64,000 nucleotides of DNA from Kuschelorhynchus macadamiae (GCA_030620095.1 JAUTXW010001619.1:124001-188000); one strand, 5' to 3'; shown: positions 1-11,363, numbered from the stretch's first letter. Notes: generated by a model not told the origin, from the sequence alone. Numbers and translations are program-made.

Positions 1-354
1 ATTCAGACCAATTTTCTTTCTTATCCTTTAAAAAAGAGGGCCCATGCCACCATAAATCAGAGTTAATAAGATCTACAAGATTAGATCCACGGGAAATAAT
101 ATCTGAAGGATTACTTGAAGATGCAATATAGTTCCAGTCTTGAATATTTGTGAGCTTCTGAATTTCAGCTACCCGATTGGATACAAAAGTTTTCCACATG
201 CGTGGTTGACCTGATTTCCAAGACAGTACTATAGTTGAATCTGTCCACTTAAAAATGCTATCAATATTTAAATTTAGAGACTCAATACATTTATTTGCTA
301 GCCTAGCAGCCAGAAGAGCACCGCATAGCTCTAGCCTAGGTAACGTTATAGAAC
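1..354 (-). pseudogene. BEL/Pao RNase H-like segment (pol continuation)
   Basis: Minus-strand reading is open from about 354 to the window edge (about 118 codons) in a different frame from the RT block to its right. It shows the Pao signatures LPRLELCGALLAARL, KWTDSTIVLSW, NPSDIISRG and WWHGP, which follow RT in Pao polyproteins and belong to the RNase H/linker region. The frame change near 354 is a small indel relative to the RT frame. The protein runs off the window, so the integrase cannot be assessed. Identification is by recognised family motifs; no search was run. Confidence 0.85.
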
Positions 355-1851
355 TTATAGGGCAACACGAGATTTGGGACAAAGAAGATTACATTCAATT
401 TGATGGTTATTATCTTGGGATCTTAAATAAACGGAAGAAGCATAAGCCCTTTCGCTTGCATCGGAGAAAACGTGTAACTCAATAATATTGCAATTTCTTG
501 TAAGTACGCGTCTTGGGATTTGTATTAAATGAAGTTGTGACAATTGGGATCTAAAGTCAATCCACTCATTATAAATATTAATAAGTACAGGATCGTCCCA
601 TGCAATTTTCAGTTGCCACAAGGCTTGAATTAACATTTTAAATCGAATAATTATCGGCCCCAACAATCCTAAAGGGTCAAAAACTTTAGCTATAAAAGAT
701 AAAATAGACCTCTTTGTAACATGATCAGAATTATTTAAAAATATTTGACAATTATATTCGAAAACGTCTAAAGAAGGTTTCCAATTTACTCCTAGAGTTT
801 TAGTAGAGGAATCGTCCGTAATAATATATTGCGCATCTGAAGTTGAACTAACGTTTTGAAGAAAAGATTCGTCGTTTGACTGAAATTTTCTTAGTTCAAA
901 ACCATAATCAGATAATAATTTAACAAGATTACTTCTTATTTGATTTAAATCTGTGCTATTTGACGCTATACTAAGAAGATCATCCATGTACATATCTTCA
1001 ATTTTAATTTTACACTCAATTGGATAAAGATCTTGATTTTCTATCGCTATTTGTTTTAAGCACCGTGTAGCTAAAAATGCTGCTGGTTTTGTGCCATATG
1101 TCAAAGTCTGCAAGGCAAAATGTTTAACATTTTCTTTTGTGTTTTCTCGTCAAACAATTTTTTGTAAGTTAGTTTGGGTAGGATGCACCAAAATTTGTCT
1201 ATACATTTTAGTTAAATCACCAATAAAAACTAATTCGTGTTTTCTAAATTTTACAAGTATCGTAAACAAATCATTTTGAATTACTGGACCGTTTTTTAAA
1301 ACATCATTTAAAGAAAGATGAGACGACGTTTTTGCAGAAGCGTCAGATACAACGCGTACCTTTGTATTGAAGCTATCTTCTTTTGTTACACTATGATGGG
1401 GTAAATAATATATAGGAAATTGAGACTCATTCCGATCGCGAGAGACTTCAGCCATATGATTTAAAGATTTATATTCCGATAGAAAAGCGTTATATTTCTC
1501 GCTTAATTCAGCATTTTTTGATAGCCTTTGCTCTAAAGAAAATAAACGATTTAAATTTTCCTTTAAAGGAAGTTTAACACAAAATCTACCTTCCTGATTC
1601 CGAGAAACATTATTAACAAAATGTTGTTCGCATTCAAGCTCTTCTTGGGTCCATTTATCTTCGTTCTTGGACCGAATCTCCTCTATGACCCAGAATTTCT
1701 CTAATTGATTGTTTAAGGTATCCTCCTGTCGTTTTATGTCTTCTTGTGAAAGATTTACAAAAAAGCATTTGGACTGTTGATATGCGATGGGTACATTTCC
1801 GACCACTAACCAACCGAAGTGACTATTGCAAAATGGGCAAATTTTTACCAA
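355..1851 (-). pseudogene. BEL/Pao reverse transcriptase, one in-frame stop
   Basis: Two open stretches (1150-1851 and 355-1113) lie in one frame and are separated by a single TGA at 1150-1152. The place is normally a Trp in Pao RT, so TGG to TGA is the likely change. The first stretch has the Pao pre-RT and finger region (WLVVGNVP, then YYLPHHSV, RVVSDAS, NDVLKNGP, IGDLTKMYRQI). The second carries LTYGTKPAAFLATR and the catalytic box YMDDLL (residues 42-46 of that piece), then the thumb and connection (FDPLGLLGP) and the start of RNase H (VFSDAS). This enzyme would copy element RNA inside virus-like particles. Apart from the stop and the frameshifts at both ends the domain is nearly full length. 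Confidence 0.92.
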
Positions 1852-2461
1852 GTTTTATTTGTTCGGATAATAATAACTCATAAAACAGAGAACAACCGAT
1901 TAGCATATCTCCACTCGATGCAACATTAAATTTTGGATCAGCGAGGTTTACTTTAGGAATATTTAAATCAGACACATTAAATGTTAATTGTGGTGAAACA
2001 TCTGTGATTTGTTCGATTACTAAGCAATTAATGTTAACTGTAAAATCATTACAAAATGAAGACACCTTGACTGTTGTTTGATATTTAATTTTAGTTTGTA
2101 TTTGATTTATTCCACTAATAGGTAAATCGAATTTTCCTAAACACAATTTTAGTTTTTCCACGAGATTTCGAGTTATGAAGTTAGACTGAGAACCACTGTC
2201 TAGTAAAACCCTACATGAAATAGGTTGATTATTTAAATCGTATACTCGAATAATTGCAGTTGATAAAAGTACAAAGTTGTTAGCCCTTTGTACGTTATGA
2301 GAGAAAAGGGTACGATTTACAAGAATTCCCGAGGAAATTTCAGGCGTACAACTTTCTGAATCATTATTTATTAAATTTAAATTAATATTTTGTTGATGCT
2401 GATTATCGAGTTCATAAAAACCGTGATTATTATCATTTGAGGTTTCAGATTGTCGATGCAA
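1823..2461 (-). pseudogene. BEL/Pao aspartic protease (DUF1758-like)
   Basis: An open stretch of 212 codons with the retropepsin-type active site LLDSGSQSNF (catalytic Asp about residue 88) preceded by a beta-rich stretch, as in the DUF1758 protease of Pao polyproteins. It normally cuts the gag-pol precursor. The piece overlaps the RT piece by about 29 nt in another frame, so a small indel near 1830 separates protease from RT. Its upstream joint to gag near 2470 is also a frame change. Confidence 0.88.
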
Positions 2462-2475
2462 TAGTGTATTGTGTT

Positions 2476-3500
2476 TTAAGTTACATTTTTAACCTCTGTG
2501 TAACGTGTTTCCATTGGTAAATTTTTAAATTTCCTACAATGGTAAATGAAATGAAAGGGACATAAAAATTTATCATTTTGTTCGTTAGAACAATAAAAGA
2601 CCTTTATACTATCGTTTCCGCGGCGACTATTTCCTAACATTGAATCAAGGGATTCTAGGATCTGGCAACGTTGGTTTAAGAATTTCGTAAAGTTATCCAA
2701 GGTAGGCTTGTCTATTTCCTTACTATAATTTTCCCATTCGCGTTTGGAGAAAAAATCTAGTTTTGAAACTAACATGTATATAAGAATTGTATTCCAGCTA
2801 TCAACTGGTTCTCCTAAAGCTTCTAAAGCTCGACAATTTCTCAGAAAAGCATCATAAAATTTCCTTAAGTTAACATGAGATTCTTTAGATAATGTAGGAA
2901 GGTCAAATATAGCTTTTAAGTCAATAAATAGTTTGCGTTTGAAATTGGAAGTGAAGCTATTACTTGAGCAGCTTCCCCCTTTAGACAGCCTTGAAGGTAA
3001 TAAAATTTTTCAATATCTTGTAAATTTGAATTATTGTGAACTAAAGCACAAAATGTGTCATGAAATTGTTGCCATTCGATATATGAACCAGAAAATTCTG
3101 GTATTTTTAAAGCAGGTAATTTAGCAGCGCTGTTTACGACAGATAAAGTATTTGTAATTGCAATTTGTGATGTGGTAGGGGAAAAGGGAATAATATTACT
3201 TAATTGCTTTATTAAATCTTTGGCTCCTGAAATGGCATTATAGTATTTATTTTCGAACTCATCCCTTTCTGTCTCCTCTGCAACCTCATCGAAGCTCTGC
3301 TCTGCAATAAGAACTCCTTCGTAGTCTGTCTGTAACTTTTTAAACTGAAATAAAATGTCTTGAATTGTATCAAAGCGTGTCTGCAACTGCGTTAAATTAC
3401 CAGTAACTGGATCAAACTTATCTATATATGTGTAAAAACGAGTTAATTCTGATTTGATTTGCCCACGATGAGCTTTGAGCTTTTTTACAGTATCAGACGT
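2476..3500 (-). pseudogene. BEL/Pao gag (DUF1759-like), start codon lost
   Basis: The frame is open from 3500 leftwards and includes the typical Pao gag N-terminus (KKLKAHRGQIK) and the DUF1759 core (IPEFSGSYIEWQQF, FYYLQGCLKGEAAQVI). The frame breaks near 2935 with a short deletion, resumes as LRKFYDAFLRNCRALEALGE, and ends in a cysteine/histidine knuckle-like segment (CPFHFIYHCRKF). The expected initiator at 3500-3498 reads ACG, followed by Ser-Asp-Thr-Val; the family usually begins with Met at this point, so ATG to ACG is inferred. Gag would form the particle shell and bind RNA. Confidence 0.85.
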
Positions 3501-4335
3501 GTTTTATTATTTTTAATTTATGATATAAATCAAATATAAATTAAACAAAATAATATCCTGTACTGTCTGCGTGTAAACTAGGTTATACGATATTTAACCG
3601 TTCCGTTTAAATTATCGTGAAAATGTAATTATTACAAATATTCGATTAATACAAAGTAAAGGATGTAAACAGTCAACTAAAAAATTGTGCCGCGTAGCCT
3701 TGCTATAACCTAAGAAATAATTTTCTGGAATTATGATATTATTAAATCGAGAACCATCATTTAAAATTGTTTTCTTTTCGCGAGATAGGTTAGAATAAAT
3801 GAATCAAGTGGAAACATTCGTCTAGGCAACGCCTTCGTTCCAAGTCTCCGATAGAAACAGACACACATGCGTCATAGGTTGTAAAGTAAGAGAATGGAAT
3901 GATCTGACCTGTGTAATCCGTGGTTCTGTAACTTGCTGCTTTCTTTATAAACGAGATGATCGGCAAAAATAGTTGCTGTTCTTGCTTATGTGTACGTGAT
4001 TCAGTATCCGTGCTCGATTGGACCAATGTTTAATGTCTGGCCTTTGCCTCCTGGACTCTGGATACAAACAATTTCGTTACGTTGATATTCTGCTGACGAA
4101 AACAACCATTTTTCCTATGTTTTCTTTATTTTACGTTTTACAATGACTGAAAAATATATATGACAGTGACGACTTGACACCTCTTGTCAGTTAAAAAAAT
4201 TACAGTGTTTCCTGTTCTATGTTAAAGGGCTTAACAGGTACATTGCCTGACATTTTGACATTTTGTAAGAAGTATTACTTAGTAGAAGTAATTTTGGTAC
4301 TGTTAAAGTGTTCTCTTATAATTTTTTAATAAAAA
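3501..4335. other. Probable Pao 5' leader/LTR region, no gene resolved
   Basis: AT-rich sequence upstream of the gag start. It should contain the primer-binding site and the LTR of the Pao element, but with the other LTR outside the window I could not place either. A 78-codon minus-strand frame at 3790-4026 has no recognisable family. From about 4090 the sequence may be the 5' non-coding part of the mariner-like element. Confidence 0.4.
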
Positions 4336-4341
4336 AGGGTA

Positions 4342-4592
4342 TTGTCTGAAAGACAGCGTATCGAAGTCTTGTTATGGTTAGGATGTGAAGATAAAATAAG
4401 AATTCAAAAAGAAGTGTGCGCTTTGTTTAATGCTAAATATCCGGAAAATCAAATCATGGTACTATTGGTAAGATATTCCACAAATCTGAGGAACATGGTA
4501 CAGTAAAGGACTTGCCCAGAAATAGACGGCCACGTGTTTTAGAGGACAACGAAAAATTGAACATTGCCTTATCTCTACAGGAAAATCCACAA
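4342..4592 (+). pseudogene. Mariner-like transposase, N-terminal HTH part
   Basis: Plus-strand reading begins LSERQRIEVLLWLG and continues through QKEVCALFNAKYPEN. After a one-base shift near 4460 it reads GKIFHKSEEHGTVKDLPR and RRPRVLEDNEK. This is the DNA-binding helix-turn-helix region typical of insect mariner-like transposases. It stops dead at the (TA)n tract at 4602. The matching C-terminal part lies at 11364-11792 on the same strand, so a single copy split by later insertions is the simplest reading. The first catalytic Asp region was not found. Confidence 0.75.
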
Positions 4593-4598
4593 TATTAT

Positions 4599-4601
<3 letters not shown>

Positions 4602-4653
<52 letters not shown>
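4602..4653. repeat. (TA)n microsatellite at left edge of PLE pair
   Basis: About 26 TA units immediately left of the Penelope-like inverted pair. A second tract sits at the right edge (8195-8264). Confidence 0.98.
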
Positions 4654-4654
<1 letters not shown>

Positions 4655-4729
4655 TTATGGAATTTTCTTAGGTATTTGATTCACTGAATTAATTGGCAAG
4701 TTTTAGAGATCGCCAAATATTTATTCCAT

Positions 4730-4780
4730 AGCAAGAGTTCAAAACGTTTCAACCATATTTTAGTCTTCATCAGTTGTCTG
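4730..4780 (-). ncRNA. Hammerhead-like motif in PLE 3' tail (left copy)
   Basis: On the minus strand CTGATGA (4773-4767) and GAAAC (4750-4746) are spaced for a hammerhead core. A weak stem II of AGAC/GGTT type lies between them, and GTTTTGAAC with a three-base loop follows as a possible short stem III. Hammerhead ribozymes are documented in PLE pseudo-LTRs. Stem I is not obvious and the cleavage triplet is not canonical, so activity is doubtful. Confidence 0.45.
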
Positions 4781-5247
4781 TAATGAGATATATAGATAAG
4801 TCACGGCACAGAAAATTACAATAATTAAAAAAAATTTTTTTTATCAAAATCAAAAACAGGAATTTTTTTCAGCTTACCTAGAAATTAAAACATTATCCCA
4901 GATTTAAATGTCGGCATTTTAACATATTTCCATACACCACAGTTCGTTACAATTAATGCTAAAATTAAAATAATACATATATGTCACATAGCACAGAACA
5001 TTTAAACGTATTACACCGTAAACAAGTATACGAACAGTTAAAATGGTACTAAATTTATATTGGAGTAAGAAGCGATTCGGACTGATTTTATTTGTTTTGA
5101 TGTTTTTTTTTTTCGTTTGAACCTCGAAAGAAAGGAAGTATGTGAACGTAAATTTAATTTTTTTTTTGGTTGTTTTGATGATTATGTTACACAATTAAGT
5201 TGTTATATATTTTACTTAAATTTTTGATGTCAGTTTTATCGCTGATA

Positions 5248-7003
5248 CTATTTTTGTTTTTTTTTAATATATATCATTTCCAAGAACTCCCTTTTCTGTT
5301 GGTTTTTTTCAGTTTTAAGTATCGTAGTCTCTTGAAAATTAAATGTATGTGATACTTGCTGTTCGTGATTAGTTAAGGTTGTTCTATTTTTTTTATCGTA
5401 TTTGTGTCCATTTAATCTAATTTGTAAATATTGGGAGGTTTGACCAATGTAGACACTAGGGCAGTTGTTACATGGAATTTCGTATATTGTATGAGATTTT
5501 TTATTTTTATTGGTTTTACATTTTAGTGAGCTGAAATTTTGTTGTAATAGATTATGACCTTTGTGACAAACTGATATATCATATTCATTAAAAAGTTTTT
5601 GTAGATTTTCAGATAGGCCATTTATATACGGGAGTGACAAGTAATTGTTTTTATTTCGGTTTTTTTGTGGTGGCAGGGGATTGTTTATGAGATTTTCCAG
5701 TCGTGACTTAAAGATAGAATTAATGAGTTTAGATGGGTAACTATTTTTGATTAGAATATTTTTTGCTTTATTTATTGCTTTATCCCTGTATATTGTGTCA
5801 CTCAGTTTTATAGCACGATCTGCAAGTCCAATTACGATCGATTTTTTTTGGGATATTGGATGGTTTGATAAAAAATTCAAATATCGGCCCGTCCAGGTGG
5901 TTTTGGTATACCACTCTGTTTTAATAGAGTTGTTCTCACGATGGATGGTCATATCTAAAAAGTTAATTTTTTGATTATTTTCTATTTCAATGGTAAACCA
6001 AATTTTAGGATGGTAAGAATTGAATGTTTTTAGAATATCGTCACACATGTTTTCCGGAATTGCAGTGAAACAGTCATCCACATATCGATAAAAAAAATGG
6101 TAGCGGATAAGGTAGTTTTGATATCATAGTATTTTCTAGCTCCTCCAAAACCATTTGAGCAATTACGCTTGAGATGGGAGACCCCGTAGCGCATCCTTCA
6201 GTTTGTTTATAGTGTATGTTGTTATATGAGAAGTAAGTAGACTTTAATATTAATTCAGTTACTGACAGGAATTCTTCCAGAGGTATGTCAGTAAACTGTT
6301 TGATAAGGTTCCATTTTTGTCTTATAATATCTAGAGCGAGTTGTATTGGGACGTTGGTGTATAGAGAAACTACGTCAAGTGATATTATCTTATATCCATT
6401 AGGAAGTACTGTATCGTTAATTTTTTCTTTAAAGTGCCAGGAGTCTTTTACGTATGAGGTGGTTTTATTCACTATATTTTTAAGGATGTCTTTTAAAAAT
6501 TTCGATAAATTATGTAGTGGGGACTGTACACAAGATACTATTGGACGCATTGGAATTCCCTCCTTATGTAATTTGGGGAGTCCGTACATTTTTGAGGGTT
6601 GGGCGTTGTGAATCTTTAAGTTTTTAGCTACACTTGGTGAAATATGTCATTATTTTGTTTTTGGTAAATATTTGTAGGGTCGTTATTTATTATTTTATAC
6701 GTTTGTCCATCATTTAGTAGACAGCTCATTTTTTGGTTATACTGATTCGAATCCATGATTACTGTTTTATTTGATTTATCGGGTCTAAGTATTTTTAAAC
6801 TGGGATTTTCTCTCAAGAATGTGCGAATTTTTTTAAATTTTTTACATAGGTGATTTTGCATTGTGTTAGGTTTTCGCAAAGTTTGACCTGATTTTAACTT
6901 ATTATTAAAATTTGTTAACATATTGCAACAACTTGCTCTAATTTCGTCTTTGCTCTTACACGGTAATTTTTTTATAGAGACCTCTACCGATGATATAACC
7001 TCA
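5248..7003 (-). pseudogene. Penelope-like RT plus GIY-YIG endonuclease
   Basis: Three open pieces in order on the minus strand. 6628-7003 is the N-terminal RT part (RPDKSNKTVIMD). 6074-6589 has MYGLPKLHKEG, SLDVVSLYTNVP and GCATGSPISSVIAQ. 5248-6081 begins right at the YVDD box and ends in a GIY-YIG nuclease (IYEIPCNN about residues 199-206, VYIGQT 210-215, then R222, H226 and a late Glu). A one-base shift in a T run near 6085 splits YRYVDD between frames, and another shift lies near 6628. PLE RTs with this fused nuclease nick the target and prime cDNA synthesis. The 5' end is lost at the inversion junction (7004). Confidence 0.93.
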
Positions 7004-7004
7004 G

Positions 7005-7586
7005 GACACAATATACAGGGATAAAGCAATAAATAAAGCAAAAAATATTCTAATCAAAAATAGTTACCCATCTAAACTCATTAATTCTATCTTTAAGTCA
7101 CGACTGGAAAATCTCATAAACAATCCCCTGCCACCACAAAAAAACCGAAATAAAAACAATTACTTGTCACTCCCGTATATAAATAGCCTATCTGAAAATC
7201 TACAAAAACTTTTTAATGAATATGATATATCAGTTTGTCACAAAGGTCATAATCTATTACAACAAAATTTCAGCTCACTAAAATGTAAAACCAATAAAAA
7301 TAAAAAATCTCATACAATATACGAAATTCCATGTAACAACTGCCCTAGTGTCTACATTGGTCAAACCTCCCAATATTTACAAAATAGATTAAATGGACAC
7401 AAATACGATAAAAAAAATAAAACAGCCTTAACTAATCACGAACAGCAATTATCACATACATTTAATTTTCAAGAGACTACGATACTTAAAACTGAAAAAA
7501 ACCAACAGAAAAGGGAGTTCTTGGAAATGATATATATTAAAAAAACAAAAATAGTATCAACGATAAAACTGACATTAAAAATTTAA
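7005..7586 (+). pseudogene. Penelope-like C-terminus with GIY-YIG endonuclease, truncated
   Basis: Open for 193 codons starting at the inversion junction, from TIYRDKAINKAKN through the linker to a GIY-YIG domain identical in motif order to the minus-strand copy (IYEIPCNNCPSVYIGQT). It lacks the whole RT and has no start codon, so it is a 5'-truncated copy. Its last residues differ from the left copy because of a frame change at the stop region. Codon-level similarity to the left copy is very high, suggesting a recent origin for the duplication. Confidence 0.9.
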
Positions 7587-8033
7587 GTAAAATATATAAC
7601 AAATTAATTGTGTAACATAATCATCAAAATAACCAAAAAGAAAAATCAAATTTACGTTCACATACTTCCTTTCTGTCGAGGTTCAAACGAAAAAAAAAGC
7701 ATCAAAACAAATAAAATCAGTCCGAATCGCTTCTTACTCCAATATAAATTTAGTACCATTTTAACTGTTCATATACTTGTTTACGGTGTAATACGTTTAA
7801 GTGTTCTGTGCTATGTGACATATACGTATTATTTTAATTTTAGCATTAATTGTAACGAACTATGGTGTATGGAAATATGTTAAAATGCCGACATTTAAAT
7901 CTCGGATAATGTTTTAATTTCTAGGTAAGCCGAAAAAAATTCCTGTTTTTGGTTTTGATAAAAAAAAGTTAAAAAATTTTTTTTTTAATTATTGTAATTT
8001 TCTGTGCCGTGACTTATCTATATATCTCATTAC

Positions 8034-8085
8034 AGACAACTGATGAAGACCAAAATATGGTTGAAACGTTTTGAACTCTCGCTAT
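8034..8085 (+). ncRNA. Hammerhead-like motif in PLE 3' tail (right copy)
   Basis: CTGATGA at 8040-8046 and GAAAC at 8063-8067, with ACC/GGT pairing between them. This is the mirror of the copy at 4730-4780. The same reservations apply to stem I and the cleavage site. Confidence 0.45.
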
Positions 8086-8192
8086 GAAATAAATATTTGC
8101 CGATCTCTAAAACTTGCCAATTAATTCAGTGAACTAAATACTCAAGAAAATTCCATAAGAATATAGTTAAAGATTCCACAAACGTATATTCC

Positions 8193-8194
<2 letters not shown>

Positions 8195-8264
<70 letters not shown>
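8195..8264. repeat. (TA)n microsatellite at right edge of PLE pair
   Basis: About 35 TA units closing the PLE inverted pair on the right. Confidence 0.98.
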
Positions 8265-8266
<2 letters not shown>

Positions 8267-8544
8267 CTATACCTAAATTCGATGGTTACAGAGAAAGTCG
8301 CAATTTAACAGTAAATATCAATTATTACTCAAATATTGTGATGCTGCATACTCAAAAAAAATATAGAAGGCCATGAAATGGATAATATAACTATTTGTTT
8401 TAAATTTGTCAGTTTTTCAGTTTATTTGTGTTTTTAGTAGTTGTTGTTTTATTGAAATCATTTAAATTTAAAATATTTAGAATTTAAAAACGTTTCCTTG
8501 TATCAGTGTTTACTTGTTCTATTTTAAAAAATCGGTAAATTTCC

Positions 8545-9050
8545 TTGACCCGGAAATTCCCTCGTTATGATTTTTTTCCATTTTTTAGGAATAGTGAAGT
8601 GTGACCCAATTTAGTTCAGTACATAGTTACAGTATATATGTGTTACATATACTATCTTTTCATTTTGATTGGGCGCCATTTTGTTCCATCATATTGGATT
8701 TCTACCAATATTTTACCATTTTCTATCTACCTGCCACACTTGACTTTTGGGCATCATTTAAAATAAATTTAATAAGTAGTTTTTACATTGACACATACCG
8801 CCATTTCGCTACGTCATGTTGAATTCGTGCCAGTTTATCCCATTTTCACATCTAATTTTTCTGCAAAATTTAACGTCAATTGAACACGATTTTTTTACGT
8901 TGATTTTTTTTAAACTTTATTTTGCCGCCAATTTGTTTCTCCATTTTAAATTGAAACCTACATTATCAGTCTTTATCTACTCCATTGTTCCGCAGATATT
9001 TCCCAGATATTAAATTTCTAACTGGTTTTCGTTAACGATGCTTTTGTTGT
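8545..9050 (+). repeat. Dispersed repeat with CCATTTTGTT monomers, 5' part
   Basis: Starts with TTCCCTCGTTATGA and AGTGAAGTGTGACCC, the same opening as the compact copy at 44871-45782. Repeated CGCCATTTTGTTCC, CGTACCA and TTTTACCA blocks follow. The repeat is interrupted at 9053 by the 224-bp array and resumes at 9836. No coding capacity is evident. Confidence 0.7.
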
Positions 9051-9052
9051 TA

Positions 9053-9835
9053 TGTTAGGGTGGTGTATTATTTATTATTAAACAGAAGCCCTTTTTTTTA
9101 TTTTTGACGTTTCGGAACTTTATTGTGACATCCTCAGGCCACATAGATTTTAGATCCTGCATGAAACCCATATTATTAGTCTTTACCTACTCCGTTGATC
9201 CGCAGATATTTCCTAACCCCAAATAATACACCACTCTAACAACAAGAAGATCGTTTACGATAACCATTTAGACACTTAACATCTGGAAAATTATCTGCGA
9301 ACCAACGGAGTAGGCAAAAACTGATAATATGGGTTTCATGCAGGATATAAAATGTATATGTGTCCTGAGAATGCAACAATAAAGCTGCGAAAAGTCGACA
9401 ATTGAAAAAAAACTTTTGTTTTATTTACTGGATCCTAATCCCAAATAATACATCATTCTAACATAAAAACAACAGGATCGTTAAAGAAAACCATTTAGAA
9501 ACTTAATATCTGCTGACCAACGTAGTAGGTAAAGACTGATAATATGGGTTTCATGCAAGATATGGAATCTATAGATTCTATATGTGTCCTGAAGAAGGAA
9601 CACTAAAGTTGCGAAACGTCGACAATTTAAAAAAGTTTTTTGTTTCTTTACTTGATCATAACTCCAAATAATACACCACTCTAACATACAACAAGAGGAT
9701 TGTTAATGAAAACCATTTAGAAACCTAATATATTGCAAATATATGTGGACCAAAGGGAATAGGTAAAGACTGATGATATGGGTTTCATGCAGGATATAGG
9801 ATCTATATGTGTCCTAAGAATTTGTACTCAAACAA
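9053..9835. repeat. 224-bp tandem repeat with hammerhead-like cores
   Basis: Three direct units (CCTGA blocks at 9364, 9588 and, decayed as CCTAA, at 9813) recur every 224-225 bp. They are preceded by one inverted unit (9053-9240). Three units carry CTGARGA then AATAAA or ACTAAA, a G/C-closed stem and GAAA(A/C)GTC. Combining the copies gives a stem II of GCAAC/GTTGC. Each unit also has TATGGGTTTCATGCA and AATAATACACCACTCTAAC. PLE pseudo-LTRs with hammerhead ribozymes are the likely source, but no PLE coding sequence is attached. Confidence 0.7.
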
Positions 9836-11290
9836 TTCATCACTCTAAACAAATTTTTTTAACATTGTGCCTCCATATTAGATTTTTACAAAAATATTAG
9901 CAGGTCATCCCCATATGACCCTTAATTTTTCGTCAAAATTTGATGTCAATCGGGTAAGTAGTATTTAAGCTTTGTCGCGAACTGATAGACAGACCGACAG
10001 ACGGACCGACAAAATTAATAAAACATGTAATGTTGGCATCTAGGGACGCTAAAACGTGAAGACATGTAAAACCTGAGTGTGCTTTTTTCACGATTACAAA
10101 CATTTTATGCCATAACTAATTGAGCTCTAGAGCACAATTAGTGATGGCGCACAATTTGAAATCAATCCAGTAAGTAGTTTTTTCAGGCTGAATTTTTAAA
10201 TAATTTATTTCACCGCCATTTTGTTTCGCCATCTTGGAATCGTACCAAAATTTTACAGGTTGATCCCAACATAATACTTGATGTTTATGCAAAATTTGGG
10301 ATCAATTGTAGTTTTTTCATATGTTTTCCACTTTGTTTTGACATACTGGATGTTTACCAAAATATTACCAGATCATCCCATATGACTCTTAATTTTTGGT
10401 CAAAATTTGAAGTCAATCGGGTTAGTTTTTAAGCTTTGTCGCGAACTGATAGACAGACAGACGGGCCAACGGAGTTAACAAAACATATTTTTTTGGCATT
10501 TAGGGTCTCTAAACGTGAAGATACGTAAATCCTGAGAGATTGATTTTTTTCACGATTACAAACATTTGTTCCGCCATCTTTAATTAGTACCACAATGTAA
10601 CTAATTGACCACTATAATATAATTAGCTATTTTTTAAATGTTTATTAAGCCGCCATTTTGTTCCGTCATCCAGACTTCGTATCAAAATTTTACCAGTTGA
10701 TGAACTTAATACTTTGATGTTTGTGCAAAATTTGAGATAAATTGGATAAGTAGTTTTTTAATAATATTTTTTTAACATTTCACTAGGCTGCAATTTTGGA
10801 TATTTACCAAAATATTACCAGGTCATTCCCATATGACCCTTAATTTTTGATACAAATTTCAACTCAATGGGGTAAGTAGTCTTTAAGTTATTCCGATAGA
10901 ATAGATAGATAGACAGACAGACCGACAAACATTTTATTAAGTCGCCATTTTGTTCCGTCATCTTGGATTTGTGCCAAAATGTTACTAGTAGATTCCAACA
11001 TAATACTTGATGTATTTGCAAAATAAATTGGATGAGTAGTTTTTTAATAACAATTTTTTTATCATTTCACTAGGCCGCTATTTTGTTTCGCCATATTCAA
11101 TTTTTACGAAAATGTTACGTCATCCCCATATGAACTTTAATTTTTAACTAAAATTTGGAGTCAATCGGTTAAGTAGTCTTTAAGCTATGCCTCGAACTGA
11201 CAGACATACAGACAGCCTGACAGAGGGACCAACGGAGTGGATAGGACATATTTTTTGGCATCTAGCGACACTAAAACGTATGAATAACAT
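9836..11290 (+). repeat. Dispersed repeat, about 130-bp monomers
   Basis: Monomers anchored on CCGCCATTTTGTTCCG (10213, 10650, 10940 and a variant at 11074) recur with a spacing of about 130 bp or multiples of it. Each is followed by a GTACCAAAATTTTACC-type block and TCAATCGGGTAAGTAGT. Longer modules end in GACAGACAGACGGAC tracts, GGCATCTAGGGAC and TTTTTCACGATTACAAACATT. No open reading frame spans several monomers. Confidence 0.75.
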
Positions 11291-11363
11291 AAAAAATATT
11301 AACTACTATTCTGAGACAAATAAACATTTGGTAAAGCAAATTAAAAGACAAAGACATTAAAGT

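Larger units (their letters stand above)
1..3500 (-). mobile_element. BEL/Pao LTR retrotransposon, left side cut by window
   Basis: Read on the minus strand the order is gag (DUF1759-like), aspartic protease (DUF1758-like), reverse transcriptase and the start of RNase H, which is the order of BEL/Pao elements. The integrase and one LTR would lie left of position 1, outside the window. The open frame is broken into at least five pieces by frameshifts and stops, so this is a dead copy. The LTR on the gag side (right of 3500) cannot be delimited because its partner is not in view. Confidence 0.93.
4654..8162. mobile_element. Head-to-head Penelope-like element pair (inverted repeat)
   Basis: Positions 4654-5815 are the near-perfect reverse complement of 7005-8160. 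The left member runs on the minus strand and extends inward to 7004, so it is the longer copy. The right member runs on the plus strand and is 5'-truncated at 7005. The two share the 3' coding end and 3' non-coding tail with few differences. PLEs are known for partial inverted or tandem copies with direct or inverted pseudo-LTRs, which fits. (TA)n tracts bound both outer ends. Confidence 0.9.

Noticed and set aside
3790..4026. 78-codon minus-strand frame
   Set aside because: No recognisable motif; lies in the presumed Pao LTR/leader.
4919..5194. 91-codon frame in the PLE tail and its mirror at 7608-7883
   Set aside because: Both are in the 3' non-coding tail downstream of the GIY-YIG stop, mirrored by the inverted repeat, and contain no domain; probably fortuitous.
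9053..9835. CRISPR array
   Set aside because: Repeats are 224 bp long and contiguous, one unit is inverted, and the sequence is clearly eukaryotic transposon DNA.
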